Positions 1 to 10,410 of a stretch of 64,000 nt of DNA are shown here, piece by piece. Location of the stretch: the NCBI RefSeq assembly GCF_001704415.2, contig NC_030821.1:38919210-38983209 (forward strand), read 5' to 3'. The notes under the pieces were generated by a model that did not search any database, was not told the origin of the DNA, and saw only the letters and a program-made list of their open reading frames with translations. How positions within the stretch are numbered: position 1 is the first letter of the stretch; each line of letters opens with the position of its first letter. Source of the DNA: Capra hircus (lineage: Eukaryota; Chordata; Mammalia; Artiodactyla; Bovidae). A program made the position numbers and the translations under genes.

Positions 1-40
1 TCCATGAAGAATTAAGGAGTGATAGGAGAAGGTATCTTAT

Positions 41-70
41 ACATGCTCAATAAATGTTAGCTACCATAAT
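41..70 (+). repeat. MIR 3' end fragment
   Basis: The stretch reads like the MIR tail (TGCTCAATAAATGTTAGCTA). It is short, so a chance match or another CORE-SINE or L2 end is possible. Confidence 0.4.
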
Positions 71-74
71 CAAT

Positions 75-102
75 CACCACCACTACCACCACCATCACCA
101 TC
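75..102. repeat. Short CCA/CAC simple repeat
   Basis: Imperfect trinucleotide run of CAC/CCA units, about nine copies with single-base interruptions. Confidence 0.8.
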
Positions 103-167
103 AAAACAAACCCAGTGGCAGTAGATGTTCCAGCCTTGGCATGATGGAGGGGACCAGAACACTCTCA

Positions 168-262
168 GGATACAGGTATATGTAAGGCTGATTCACTTTG
201 CTATCCATCAGAAACATCAGCAGTGTAAAGCAACTATACTCCAGTTTAAAAAATTATGACTA
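168..262 (+). mobile_element. L1 3'-UTR tail fragment
   Basis: Matches the ruminant L1 tail: a GGATACAGGTATATGTA-like start, a 'gattcactttgctat' block and a 'caactatactcca' block before an A-rich end. Strongly 5' truncated and diverged. Confidence 0.65.
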
Positions 263-349
263 CAGGAAAAAAAATAAGAACACTCCCAGATATAATTTCA
301 AGTTATAATTAAATCAGTTAAAGGATTTCTACATACAGTAAGCTTTGGG

Positions 350-535
350 GACGCTCAGTTGTGTCCGACTCTTTGTGACCCCATGGACTGTAGCCTACCA
401 GGCTCCTCCCTCCATGGGATTCTCCAGGCAAGTGTACTGGAGTGGGTTGCCATTTCCTTCTGCAGGGGATCTTCCCAACCCAGGGATCAAACCTGGGTCT
501 CCCGTACTGCAGGTCAACTCTACTGTCTGAGACAC
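350..535 (-). mobile_element. Bov-tA SINE
   Basis: Reverse complement of the tRNA-Glu-headed Bov-tA SINE. The BovA body carries the GTCGTGTCCGACTC-type block, and the tRNA-like head lies near 490-530. It directly abuts the 3' end of the next BovB copy. Confidence 0.85.
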
Positions 536-537
536 CA

Positions 538-1760
538 GTTCAGTTCAGTTCAGTTCAGTCACTCAGTCGTGTCTGACTCTTTGTGACCCCATGGACTGTA
601 GCATGCCAGGCCTCCCTGTCCATCACCAACTCCTGGAGTTTACCCAAACTCATATCCATTGAGTCAGTGATGCCATCCAACCATCTCATCCTCTATCATC
701 CCCTTCTCCTCCTGCCCTCAATCTTTCCCAGAATCAGGGTCTTTTCAAATGAGTCAGCCCTTTACATCAGGTGGCCAAAGCATTGGAGTTTCAGCTTCAA
801 CATCAGTCCTTCCAATGAATACCTAGGACTAATCTCCTTTAGGATGGACTGGTTGGATCTCCTTGCAGTCCAAGGGACTCTCAAGAGTCTTCTCCAACAC
901 CACAGTTCAAAAGCATCAATTCTTCGGCACTCAGCTTTCTTTATTACTCAACTCTCACATCCATACATGACTACTAGAAAAACCATAGCCTTGATTAGAC
1001 GGACCTTTGTTGACAAAGTAATGTCTCTGCTTTTTAATATGCTGTCTAGGTTGGTCACAACTTTCCTTCCAAGGAGTAAGCATCTTTTAATTTCATGGCT
1101 GCAGTCACCATCTGCAGTGATTTTGGAGCCCCCCAAAATAAAGTCAGCCACTGTTTCCACTGTTTCCCATCTATTTGCCATGAAGTGATGAGACCAGATG
1201 CCATGATCTTAGTTTTCTGAATGTTGAACTTTAAGCCAACTTTTTCACTCTCCTCTTTCACTTTCATCAAGAGGCTCTTTAGTTCTTCTTCATTTTCTTC
1301 CATAAGGGTGGTGTCATCTGCATATCTGAGGTTATTAATATTTCTCCCGGCAATCTTGATTCCATCTTGTACTTCTTCCAGCCCAGCGTTTCTCATGATG
1401 TACTCTGCATAGAAGTTAAATAAGCAGGGTGACAATATACAGCCTTGACGTACTCCTTTTCCTATTTGGAACCAGTCTGTTGTTCCATGTCCAGTTCTAA
1501 CTGTTGCTTCCTGACCTGCATGTAGGTTTCTCAAGAAGCAGGTCACGTGGTCTGGTATTCTCATCTCTTTCAGAATTTTCCACAGTTTATTGTGATCCAC
1601 AGAGTCAAAGGCTTTGGCATAGTCAATAAAGCAGATAGATGTTTTTCTTGAACTCTCTTGCTTTTTCAATGATCCAGGAGATGTTGGCAATTTGATCTCT
1701 GGTTTCTCTGCCTTTTCTAAAACCAGCTTGAACATCTGGAAGTTCATCTGGAAGTTCATC
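538..1760 (-). mobile_element. BovB LINE, 3' 1.2 kb (5' truncated)
   Basis: Read on the minus strand, this is the 3' part of a BovB (RTE clade) non-LTR retrotransposon, ending in tandem ACTGA units at 538-565. The 234-residue frame at 1055-1759 holds reverse-transcriptase motifs FIDYAKAFD and the YADD catalytic box. A frameshift near 1055-1180 moves the reading into a second frame with LGRKVVTNLDSILK, so it cannot encode a full product. The C-terminal tail region resembles the 'GKIEG' BovB subfamily. The element breaks off at the start of the RT palm region, next to a 12-bp tandem repeat. Confidence 0.95.
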
Positions 1761-1763
1761 TGG
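1733..1763. repeat. 12-bp tandem repeat at BovB 5' truncation
   Basis: The unit CATCTGGAAGTT occurs twice followed by CATCTGG, exactly where the truncated BovB copy ends. It may be a trace of the integration or a later slippage event. Confidence 0.85.
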
Positions 1764-1784
1764 TGTCATTTGAGACATCGGAGA

Positions 1785-1935
1785 AGCCCATAATTATTAT
1801 TTCCATTTTACAAATGAGGAAACTGAAACAGAGGTGAAATAACTAGCTCAGAGCTGCATGTTTAGGGATGGAGCTGGGCATGTTTCTAGTCATCTGGTTC
1901 CAGAGTCTACAGTCGTCACCACCTCATTGCCTTTT
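1785..1935 (-). repeat. MIR SINE
   Basis: Reverse-complement MIR: ATTTCCATTTTACAAATGAGGAAACTGA, then 'aactagctcagagctgcatg' in place of the usual ACACAGCTAGT block, then the 'gttccagagtc' head region. Confidence 0.8.
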
Positions 1936-2604
1936 CTGGATATTTATACTTAGGCCAAAATCTTTGACTGAAAGGAGCATTTGGAAACTGTATGAACAAT
2001 GCAGTCTTGGGGAAAGAGTGTACTGACATTTTCGTTTTAAATGTTGTTGTGTGAAACAATGGAAACCCGAATGGGAAGACTAAGTGGTATAAGTGATTAT
2101 CAGAGACCGCAGTACTGGAGGGTCACCTCAAATTACATTGGCAGAAATGGAGTTCTCCGAAATACATCAGTCATTTCTTTACTTCCCTCTAATGAAGTAT
2201 TTCAAACTTAAAGCAAGGATAAACTCCACAGTAATGATATGGCTGCTGTTCCTGTGAATGAGGACTACCAACCTTTCCACGTCCTGGGTTTCTCAGAGAG
2301 AACAGTCTGTGTGTGGGAGAGTCAGTCCCACCCCAGTGGTCACCAGGCTTTGTTCAGGGGGCTCTTTTAAGGCGCATTTCTCCATTATAGATTGTCACTG
2401 CCTGGCTTTATTTTATTTTGTCAATCTAAATTACTCATCCTGAAGTTTGTTGGTTTTGTCATCACTTGTGGAAAACATGTTACTCTCAAAGGCTGTTCAT
2501 GGTGGCCACAGAGTCCATCAGAGGTCCTCGTTTTACTGGTCCTTTGTATGTATGTAGGATGCCGTGCCTTGTATATAATACAGGTAATTCTAGGCCAGAT
2601 TTTT
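1936..2604. other. Unique sequence, no feature seen
   Basis: I see no repeat, convincing splice-flanked frame or regulatory block. Frames of 60-75 codons here lack composition or motifs suggesting coding. Confidence 0.5.
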
Positions 2605-2720
2605 CTCAAATGCTGATCAGAGAAGACTGCATCTGCGTTACCTGGGGAGCTTTAAAAAGGCAAATTCCCCTGCAGCCCCTCCCTAGGTGAGCACTGAGGA
2701 ACTCAGGATGTGAAAAATCT
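2605..2720 (+). repeat. MER5A-like DNA transposon fragment
   Basis: A hAT-type MER5A-like stretch, with the 'cctggggagctttaaaaaggcaaattcc' core. A second MER5A-like stretch sits at 3055-3150, beyond an LTR piece. Confidence 0.5.
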
Positions 2721-2854
2721 CAGCATACTGGCCTCAGATCACTGAGATACCTGTGGAAGGAATGAGTTCAGTGAGCCCCAACACCTGAGTCTTCCCATAC
2801 ATAGAAAAGTAGAAAGCACTAACTTCCTGAACTTTTGAGATAATCTGGTTTTCT

Positions 2855-3052
2855 TTAATTCACAAAAATACTTTTGATGTTCAGACTACCCGCCCTTTGT
2901 TGCAAAACTTCTGTATAACCTGACTCCTCCCCGCTCCTTGCCCCTCCATGCCCCTGCCTCCTCAGAGCAGTTCTCTCAGGGTTATTGAGATGCTGTCTCC
3001 CAGGCTTGAAGTCCTAAAAGTTCCCACTGAATAAAACATAACTCTTAACAAA
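2855..3052 (+). mobile_element. Ruminant ERV LTR fragment (R/U5-like)
   Basis: Looks like the 3' half of a retroviral LTR. It has a TATA-like TGTATAACC at about 2911, a pyrimidine-rich block, the motif TGAGATGCTGTCTCCCAGGC, an AATAAA signal at about 3031, and an A-rich junction. It holds no coding sequence. The 5' limit is unclear and could lie nearer 2750. Confidence 0.5.
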
Positions 3053-3054
3053 AA

Positions 3055-3150
3055 AAAGCAAATTCCTGAGTCCCACCCTAGATTTGCCAACTCTCTCTAG
3101 GGTTGCTTCCCTCATTTGCATTTTTAAGGAGCACGGCAGTTGCTTTTGAT
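3055..3150 (+). repeat. MER5A-like DNA transposon fragment
   Basis: GCAAATTCCTGAGTCCCACC followed by a 'catttgcatttttaaggagcac' block is typical of the MER5A second half. It overlaps in content with the copy at 2605-2720, so the LTR between them did not simply split one copy. Confidence 0.5.
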
Positions 3151-3174
3151 ACATGAAACATATAGGTCTCCTCT

Positions 3175-3330
3175 GGGTACTATAAGAGAGACAGATGAGA
3201 TAAAAGCCCTGCCCTTAGTGAGCTTATGGTCTGTTAGGGAAGATAACACGTAGAAGTAATGCACAGTGAAAATTAAGTACCATAAAAGTAGAAACAGCTG
3301 CTTCCAGACAACTGAAGTCAGAGAATCTTC
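3175..3330 (-). repeat. L2-like fragment
   Basis: Contains 'gccctgcccttagtgagcttatggtct', the reverse complement of the L2 3' region. Diverged. Confidence 0.4.
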
Positions 3331-3789
3331 TAGAGGTATTTTTATTGTTGTTGTTTAGTACACAGTGTGGGTGATTCTTGATTCATTCAGCACACGTTAA
3401 GGCCGTGCAGCTCACTTTTCATTTCGGTTACCAACTCACTGGATAGCTTCTTAAATTTCCATACTTTTTAGAGATGAAGGCAAAACTTTCATATTATTAA
3501 AGGCTCCTCCACCTAAACATGGGAACAGCTTTGCTTTCCATAAACTACCAAGCATACTGGACACTCATGGTATTTCTGATTTTATTTTTGTAACAGAAGA
3601 TTGCTAACATTTACAAGACACAGGACTGTCTCCACTGAGAGCTGCCCCTTCAGTGTGACTATGCCCAGATAGCGTGTCCCAAGTGTTTGTGCATGTTCAA
3701 CTCTTTTCATTAAAAAACAAACAAAAAAAATCACTGTTCCCCTTTATCATGGTCAGTTTATTGTCCAACTCCGAACAATGGAAGGAGAA
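3331..3789. other. Unique sequence, no feature seen
   Basis: AT-rich non-repetitive DNA with a short A-rich run near 3714-3730. Nothing else identifiable. Confidence 0.45.
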
Positions 3790-3895
3790 GAAAACTAACA
3801 TTCATTAACCACGGTGCACCAGGCACTGTGCCAGGCAAGCTTCAGGGAGGTTGAGTAAATGAACCGGGCCACACAGCTGCTAAAGCCAAGAGAAT
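3790..3895 (-). repeat. MIR SINE fragment
   Basis: 'caccaggcactgtgccaggc' followed by 'gccacacagctgctaaagcc' are the reverse-complement MIR tail and middle blocks. Confidence 0.65.
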
Positions 3896-3949
3896 GGAGT
3901 ACCTAGACTGTCGATGAGGTGGTGGCTTTTGTCAGCAAGCGTCTTGTTA

Positions 3950-4060
3950 TTTTATTGACAAACATTTGTGTTCCTGCTGCATTGGCCCTGGAAGGATACA
4001 GATGTAAACACAGTGACAGATCTTGGGGAATGTTTGATCTAATAAGAAATCAGAGATTTA
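3950..4060 (-). repeat. L2 3' fragment
   Basis: 'ttgacaaacatttgtgttcctgctgc' then 'ggatacagatgtaaacacagtgac' match the reverse complement of the L2 3' end. Confidence 0.5.
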
Positions 4061-5358
4061 CACCCATAACCAGTAGAGGTGAGTGAAGGGCACTAACATT
4101 TGTGCTTACTTGGCTATGCTATCTTTCTTGGGAATTCCAGTGACAGAATCTGCATTCTGATAAGGAGAATGTGGAAACTCTCAAGGGCTGTGTTTGATAC
4201 ATTCTACCTGGATACCTGGGAACCAACAGGACTTTTTCATAAGGAAGGTCCAAGCAGTGCTGCAGTGCAAAAGGCAAAGAGGAGTAGGATGGGAATTTCT
4301 GTTTTCTAAGAGTATAAAGCTAGGCCTTGCTATTCTAGGATATCTCTTCAGTTATTTTAAACAAAGAAGTATGATCTGTGCTATCACATGCAGACACCCA
4401 CGTACATATATATAAATATACATATAGAAAGACTAGGAAGTGTGACTGACGTCATGATTTTTCAGATTTTACAGAAGGACATTTTGTTCTGTAATCAGAA
4501 AGAAAAATGACTTAGAAAAAAGCCAAATAACCTACAGGTTTACTTGATGAATCACCTATAAATTCTTCCAGAATACCTAATCAAACATTATGTGGAGACT
4601 ATTCATTGTAGGCTCTACCAAAATCATTTTCTCTTTTTGGGAGAACTCTGTTTCTTCATTTTCTGTTTATATAAAATTATTTTAATTTAAAAATTACCTT
4701 AGAGTACTTGAGGTGTATATTTAGATGTTTTTAAGAAAGAGTTGTGATTTTCATTCAGTAACAATATTTTTACTCTACCATACTTTTTCATAATGTTGAT
4801 ATTAAGCTCTTAAAATGATTGATCAAGGAAGAAAGATAAATGAGCATCAGTTTTCACTTGGTATTGTGAAATACTTGAATATTTTTATTTTTACCAAATT
4901 GAGCCATCATACATTGTGGGGCCAGCTTTATATTTTAATTACAGTGCAGTCAATCCCCTATAGTAAGTATTTGGCAGTGAGACTTTTTTCCATTTTGTTT
5001 TTCAAAGAAGATACTAATTTTAGAAGACAAAATGTTTCTGAAAACATTTTTTCCCCTTGATACTCTTTGACTTTAAAAATGAATGACATTAAAATAAATG
5101 TCAGTTTCAAGGACCAACTTGTTTGAATTTCAGTTTGGAATACATTTTCATTTCAGTTATAAAATCTTTAAAGGTGACTTTAACATAAGAATTCTGATAC
5201 AACTAAATAACTTTTCTATCAAAAACAACTATTTCCCTGATGCCAGTGTTAATTTCCTTATCTGGAGCCAACACAAATTAGAATTAGAACTTGAGTTTGA
5301 TTTTAGTTGTTCATTTTATGATATGAAGAATTAATGGAACTTTTTTCTTACTGTTTAG
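4061..5358. other. AT-rich unique sequence upstream of the putative exon
   Basis: About 1.3 kb with no repeat I recognise. The last 20 bases (5339-5358) form a pyrimidine-rich tract ending in TTTAG, used below as the splice acceptor of the putative exon. Confidence 0.5.
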
Positions 5359-5523
5359 GAAATACCAGAAAGGAACCAGAGTCCGGCTGCGACTATTAGA
5401 TCTTGAACTTACATCTAGGTTCCTGGGAGCGACAACAGATACAACCATCCTAGAGGCTGATGCAATTCTGTTAGGACTCCAGGAGAGTAAAGACTCAAAA
5501 TCAAAAGAGGAACGTCATGAAAA
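5359..5523 (+). CDS. Putative internal coding exon, gene not recognised
   Basis: A 165-bp block follows a good polypyrimidine tract and an AG acceptor (5357-5358). It stays open for 55 codons in the frame beginning at 5360. The peptide starts KYQKGTRVRLRLLDLELTSR and ends EESKDSKSK-like, charged and lysine-rich. Two readings are possible. It may be an internal exon ending at 5523 with donor AAA|GTAAAT, giving a symmetric 165-nt exon. Or it may be a terminal exon running into the in-frame TAA at 5525-5527. The nearest AATAAA (about 5759) lies inside an L2-like repeat, so I prefer an internal exon. I do not recognise the protein. No other exon of the gene is evident in the window, so introns would have to be long. 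Confidence 0.5.
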
Positions 5524-5739
5524 GTAAATGATCTTTGCTGAGTGCTTTCGCTCCTTTTATGTTGAATGCAGATATTCAAGAGCACAATTAGACAGTTATG
5601 AATAAATGATTAGAAAAAGACATAGTAAATGAAAGCTATAATTATAGCTCTTATCTGTTAGAATTTTCTTTAGCTGTATCTCCCCTCCCCCTGTTTTTAT
5701 GCCTGTTCTTTCCTTTGATTGGAATAGTATAAACTGTAT

Positions 5740-5950
5740 TGAGAAATTCTGTCCTTCAATAAATATGTTTTGAGTGTTCACTATGTGTATGCCACTGTTC
5801 TAAATACAAAAGAAACAGTGGTAAACAAATCAGATGAAATTGCTTGCCTATTAGGGCTTACCTTTGGCTGGGGAAATTGACAAGTAAGTAAAATAAATAG
5901 CATGTTAGATGGTGATGAGTGCTAAGGACAAAAATACAGCAGAAGGGGCA
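5740..5950 (-). repeat. L2 3' region
   Basis: 'ttcaataaatatgttttgagtgttcactatgtgtatgccactgttct', then 'caagtaagtaaaataaatag' and 'gtgatgagtgctaaggac', follow the reverse complement of L2. Confidence 0.65.
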
Positions 5951-5954
5951 GAGG

Positions 5955-7015
5955 ATCTGAATAGACATTTTTCCAAAAAAGACATACAGATGGCCAAGAG
6001 TTATATGAGAAGGTGCTCAGCATCAGGGAAATGAGTCAAACCATGAGATCCCACCTCACACCTGTTAGAATGGCTGTCATCAGAAGGCAAGAAGTAACGA
6101 GGGTTGACGAGAATGTGGAATTTTAAAAGGGAATCCTGGTGCACTAGCTATTGGAATGTCAATTGGTGCAGCCACAATGGAAAACATTATGGAGGCTCCT
6201 CAAAAAATGGAAAATAGAATTATCACATGATATAACAATTCCACTTATGGGTATTTCCAAAGAAAATGAAAACATTAACTCAAAAATATATGCACCCCTG
6301 TGTTCATTGCAGCATCACTTACAATAGCTGAAGGTACAGAAGCAACTTAAGTGTCCACCACTGGAAGAATGGATAAAGAAACATTTTCTCTGCAGGAAAC
6401 CCAGGTTTGACCCCTGGATCAGGAAGATCTTGTGAAGAAAGAAATGGCTACCTAGTCCAGTATTCTTATCTGGAGAATTCCATGGACAGAGGAGCCTGCC
6501 AGGCTACAGTCCACAGGGTCGCAAAGAGTCGGACACGACTGAGTGACTAACACTTTCAAGTGTCCATCAATACATGAATGGATAAAGAAACTGTGATATA
6601 CATGCACACACGTGCATCATACATATAATGGAATATTATTCAGACATTAAAAAATAAGGAAATCTCGCCATTTTTGACAACATGGATTGACCTTGAAGGC
6701 ACTGTGTAATGTGAAATGTCAGACAGAGAATGATGAAACTGTATGATCTCACTTATATGTAGAATCTAAGAAAAAGAGCTTATGGATATAAAGAATGTAT
6801 TGGTAGTTGAGGGCAAGAGTTAATGGTGGTAACAGTGGGCAAAATGAGTGAAAGCGGTTAAAAAGTATAAACTTTCAGGTATAAGATACATTAGCCATGG
6901 GGTTGTAATGTACAGCATGGTGACTATAATTACTAATACTGTATCATATATTTGAAAGTTGCTAAGTTTAGTGTCAACAACTCAATGGACACAAATTTGA
7001 AGCAAACTCCAGGAA
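5955..7015 (+). mobile_element. Old L1, ORF2 3' end plus 3' UTR, split by a Bov-tA
   Basis: Carries the L1 ORF2 C-terminal region, including 'gaatagacatttttccaaaaaagacatacagatggcc', 'cccacctcacacctgttagaatggctgtcatc' and 'tgttcattgcagcatcac', then a degenerate 3' UTR. All frames are interrupted. A Bov-tA lies at about 6384-6557, flanked by a repeated 34-bp piece of the same L1. The 3' end runs directly into an internal BovB fragment at 7021. Confidence 0.8.
6384..6557 (+). mobile_element. Bov-tA SINE, 5' truncated
   Basis: Typical body 'ggagaattccatggacagaggagcctgcc' to 'aaagagtcggacacgactgagtgactaacac'. Most of the tRNA-like head is missing. The flanks at 6349-6382 and 6558-6591 match at 29 of 34 positions by my count. 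Confidence 0.85.
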
Positions 7016-7020
7016 ATGGT

Positions 7021-8141
7021 CCATGTCCAGTTCTAACTGTTGCTTCCTGACCTGCATACAGGTTTCTCAAGAGGCAGGTCAGGTGGTCTGGTATTCCCAT
7101 CTCTTTCAGAATTTTCTACAGTTTATTGTGATCCACACAGTCAAAGGCTTTGGCATAGTCAATAAAGCAGAAATAGATGTTTTTCTGGAACTCTCTTGCT
7201 TTTTCAGTGATCCAACAGATGTTGGCAGTTTGATCTCTGGTTTCTCTGCCTTTTCTAAAACCAGCTTGAACATCTAGAAGTTCATGGTTCACATATTGCT
7301 GAAGCCTGGCTTGGAGAATTTTGAGCATTACTTTACTAGCATGTGAGATGAGTGCAATTGTGCAGTAGTTTGAGCATTCTTTGGCATTGCCTTTCTTTGG
7401 AATTGGAATGAAAACTGACATTTTCCAGTCCTGTGGGCACTGCTGAGTTTTCCAAATGCGCTGGCATATTGAGTGCAGCACTTTCACAGCATCATCTTTC
7501 AGGATTTGAAATAGCTCAACTGGAATTCCATCATCTTCACTAGCTTTGTTCGTAGTGATGCGTCCTAAGGCCCACTTGACTTCACATTCCAGGATGTCTG
7601 GCTCTAGGTGAGTGATCACACCATCGTGGTTATATGGGTCATGAAGATCTTTTTTGTATAGTTCTTCTGTGTATTCTTGCCACCTCTTAATATCTTCTGC
7701 TTCTATTAGAGCTATACAATTTCTGTCCTTTATTGAGCGCATCTTTGCATGAAATGTTCCCTTGGTATCTCTAATTTTCTTGAAGAGTTCTCTAGTCTTT
7801 CCCATTCTATTGTTTTTCTCTGTTTCTTTGCACTGACCACTGAGGAAGGCTTTTTGTCTCTCCTTGCTTTCTTTGGAACTCTGCATTCAGATGGGTATAT
7901 TTTTCCTTTTCTCCTTTGCCTTTCACTTCTTTTCTCAGCTGTTTGTAAGGTCTCCTCAGACAACCATTTTGTCTTTTTCCATTTCTTTCTCTTGGGGATG
8001 GTCATGATCCCTGCCTCCTGTACAGTGTCATGAACCTCCATCCATAGTTCTTCAGGCTCTTTGTCTATCAGATCTAATCTCTTCAATCTGTTTGTCACTT
8101 CCATTGTATATCATAAGGGATTTGACCATACCTGAATGGTC
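7021..8141 (-). mobile_element. BovB LINE internal fragment (no 3' end)
   Basis: Minus-strand BovB spanning the endonuclease-RT linker and the N-terminal half of RT. The 256-residue frame at 7116-7886 contains GIPVELFQILKDDAVKVL and ends at FIDYAKAFDCVDHNKL; the frame at 7730-8104 carries the upstream linker. It stops abruptly at 7021 without the ACTGA tail. The true 3' end is therefore missing, which is not a normal target-primed reverse-transcription product and implies a later deletion or rearrangement. Confidence 0.93.
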
Positions 8142-8499
8142 TATATGTAAGTATATAGTTTTCAACCTGCAATTGAATGAGTCCATTACCTGAACAACTT
8201 GGGGCATGCAAGAGAAATATGCTATCCCATAAGAAATAATGGGCTGATTCAAGATAAGCTGGTTCACTGTGCAGCATCATCACAGACTCCTTTCTTGCAC
8301 CCCTTCAGGTGTTTAATGAAATCTGCAACCACCCTCCATGTTTTGACAAAAAGTACTAGACTCTTTCTGTATTTTCTGATTTGCCCTTTTCCACGCAAAT
8401 GTTCTTTCTATTTCTATGATGTTTCAAACAACTAGGAAAGACTAGAAATCATTTAGGCTAGGAATTTAAAACATCCGTCAGCAAGAAACCCTTATTCAA
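8142..8499. other. Unique sequence, no feature seen
   Basis: No recognisable repeat or coding signal. Confidence 0.45.
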
Positions 8500-8890
8500 A
8501 TAAAATTTTATTTGGTGTGAAAGGTTGGATTGTTTATCTTGCTTCTTCCCTTCAATGTAGTAATATTGTACATGCATACTCTCAACATGGTCTGTGAAGT
8601 GTACTTTCCTACCCCTTGACTTTGGACTTGGGTGTATGACTTTGTTAGGCCAATGGTATCTTAATGGCAGTGAGCAGAGGCTGAAGCATGCCTTAAAGTT
8701 GGGCCTTGCTCTGTGGCACAAACCCTCAGAGTAGAGCCAAGCCTAATGGACCCACATTAGGATCAAGCCTGAAACAGAACCATCCCAGACTTGTAGACCA
8801 GTGAGTGAAGTGAAAGCTTACAAACCACTGACATTTTTGTGGCTCTTTGTTAACTGATACAGAAATTAGTACCTGAAAGTGACACTGGTC
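8500..8890 (+). repeat. Old LTR remnant (ERVL-MaLR-like)
   Basis: 'ttgactttggacttgggtgtatgactttgttaggccaatgg', a middle with 'gagcagaggctgaagcatg', and an end 'ttgttaactgatacagaaattagtacctg' fit a mammalian MaLR-type LTR and the start of its internal region. Family assignment is tentative. Confidence 0.45.
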
Positions 8891-9840
8891 CTGGGATTGA
8901 GTGGTGGGCAGCCAAAAAAAAAATTTAATGAGGGAATGAAAAAATAGCAGCCTGTGTTAAATAGTAGCAAAGCATTTGTTAAAACTGTCACCTAAGGTAA
9001 CTTAGAAGATAGAAAAATTACCTAATTAACAGAGACATTTGGGCAAAAAAAATTTTGAAGCAGAATGTTGAAAGCATAAGCTGCACCTAATAAGGTACTA
9101 AAATGAATTCAGGCACAATTTTATCAAAAGCGTAGGCATTAAAACAGCTCATACAAAAGTAAAATCCACAGTGTTGACATGATCCCAGGGTAAAGACCAA
9201 ATCTAGAATGTAACTAAAACATTTAGAAAGGACTTTTTGAAAGGACTAAAATATGTCTAGTAGATTATTTCAGATGAACAGAAGAACTCAGAAATCTTAA
9301 GGACAAAGTGTCATAGAAGCCTGACTGTGCCCAAAGTGAGGTAATTAAGCTTAGAGACATAAAGGCTTATCTCAAAAGGAAAAAAAGTGGGGGGGAGGAT
9401 GTGCTTTTTGGCAAATTATGTTATTGGAATCAAATAAGTAGAAAGCCCATAAAGTTTCGGGAAGACACATTTTGATAATAGTGCTTCCAGTCTAGACTGA
9501 AACTGTTCAAGATATAAAAAGTGGACCTGAACTCCTACAGCAAGAAAGGGGTCTTTAAAAAATGGCTTAGCTGGTATGTTTTTATGTACTTGTGTTCCTG
9601 TCACAAGATTGCAAGGAGCATGATGGAACAGAAAGGACCTCAGAGAACCCAGGAACCACGGAGAAAAATGGACTTGAGAGCTACTCCTGTGATGCAGAAT
9701 AGGGGTCTAATCAAGGAACACCTCTTAAGATAAAGGGGCTTGACTGGTTAACAATAGGGAGTCTGTAACACCTAGTGGGATTATAGAATTGCTATGGTTC
9801 AGCGATTGCTGTGTGCCCTCTCTTTTTTTACCTTTTTAAA
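8891..9840 (+). repeat. Possible internal region of the same old LTR element
   Basis: Non-coding, A-rich and purine-biased, directly following the LTR-like end. It may be internal retroelement sequence, but I cannot match it with certainty. No intact reading frame is present. Confidence 0.25.
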
Positions 9841-9887
9841 TTGTATTTATTATTGTCATTATGTTCCAGCATTGCACATTAGGTGTT

Positions 9888-10410
9888 AAAGTAATTATCT
9901 ATTGCTAAGTAGCAGATTATCCCCAAATTTAACAGTTTAAAATGACACACATGTATTATCTTACAGTTTCTGTGGATCAGGTCTCCAGGCACAATTTAAC
10001 TGGTTCCTCTGATTCTGAGTTGTCGCAAGCCTTCATTCAAGTTGTCAGCTAGAGTTCGGGGTGTGACTAGAGAAGGACTCTCCCAAACTCGCTTACAGAG
10101 TTGGCAGGATTCGGTTCCCTGAGAGTTTCTCTACTGAAGACTTCAACTCCCTGGTGGCCGTTGAGTAGAGGTCACCCTCAGAGCATCTTCCATGTGACAC
10201 TTTGCCTCAACAAAGTCATCAAGAAAGACACTGCTGGCAAGATGAAAGTCACTATTTTATGTGACCTAGTCACAAATGCGGCATCCCCTTACCATTGCCA
10301 TATTCTATTGGTTAGAAGCAGGTTACTAAAAGGAAGAGGATAGCTCAAGGCCATGTATGCCAAGAGGCGGGGGCTGCTGGAGTCATCTTAGAGGCTTCCT
10401 GCCTTAGGTA
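9888..10410 (+). repeat. Old interspersed repeat, family uncertain
   Basis: Contains 'attatctattgctaagtagcagattatccccaaa', 'acagtttctgtggatcagg', 'tatgtgacctagtcac' and 'gccatattctattggttagaagcag', the order seen in a widespread ancient mammalian repeat. I am unsure of its name. Confidence 0.5.

Noticed and set aside
1055..1759. 234-codon minus-strand frame as a host gene
   Set aside because: It is the decayed reverse-transcriptase frame of a BovB element (FIDYAKAFD, YADD). The same holds for the frames at 7116-7886, 27695-29084, 34124-35721 and 59723-61437.
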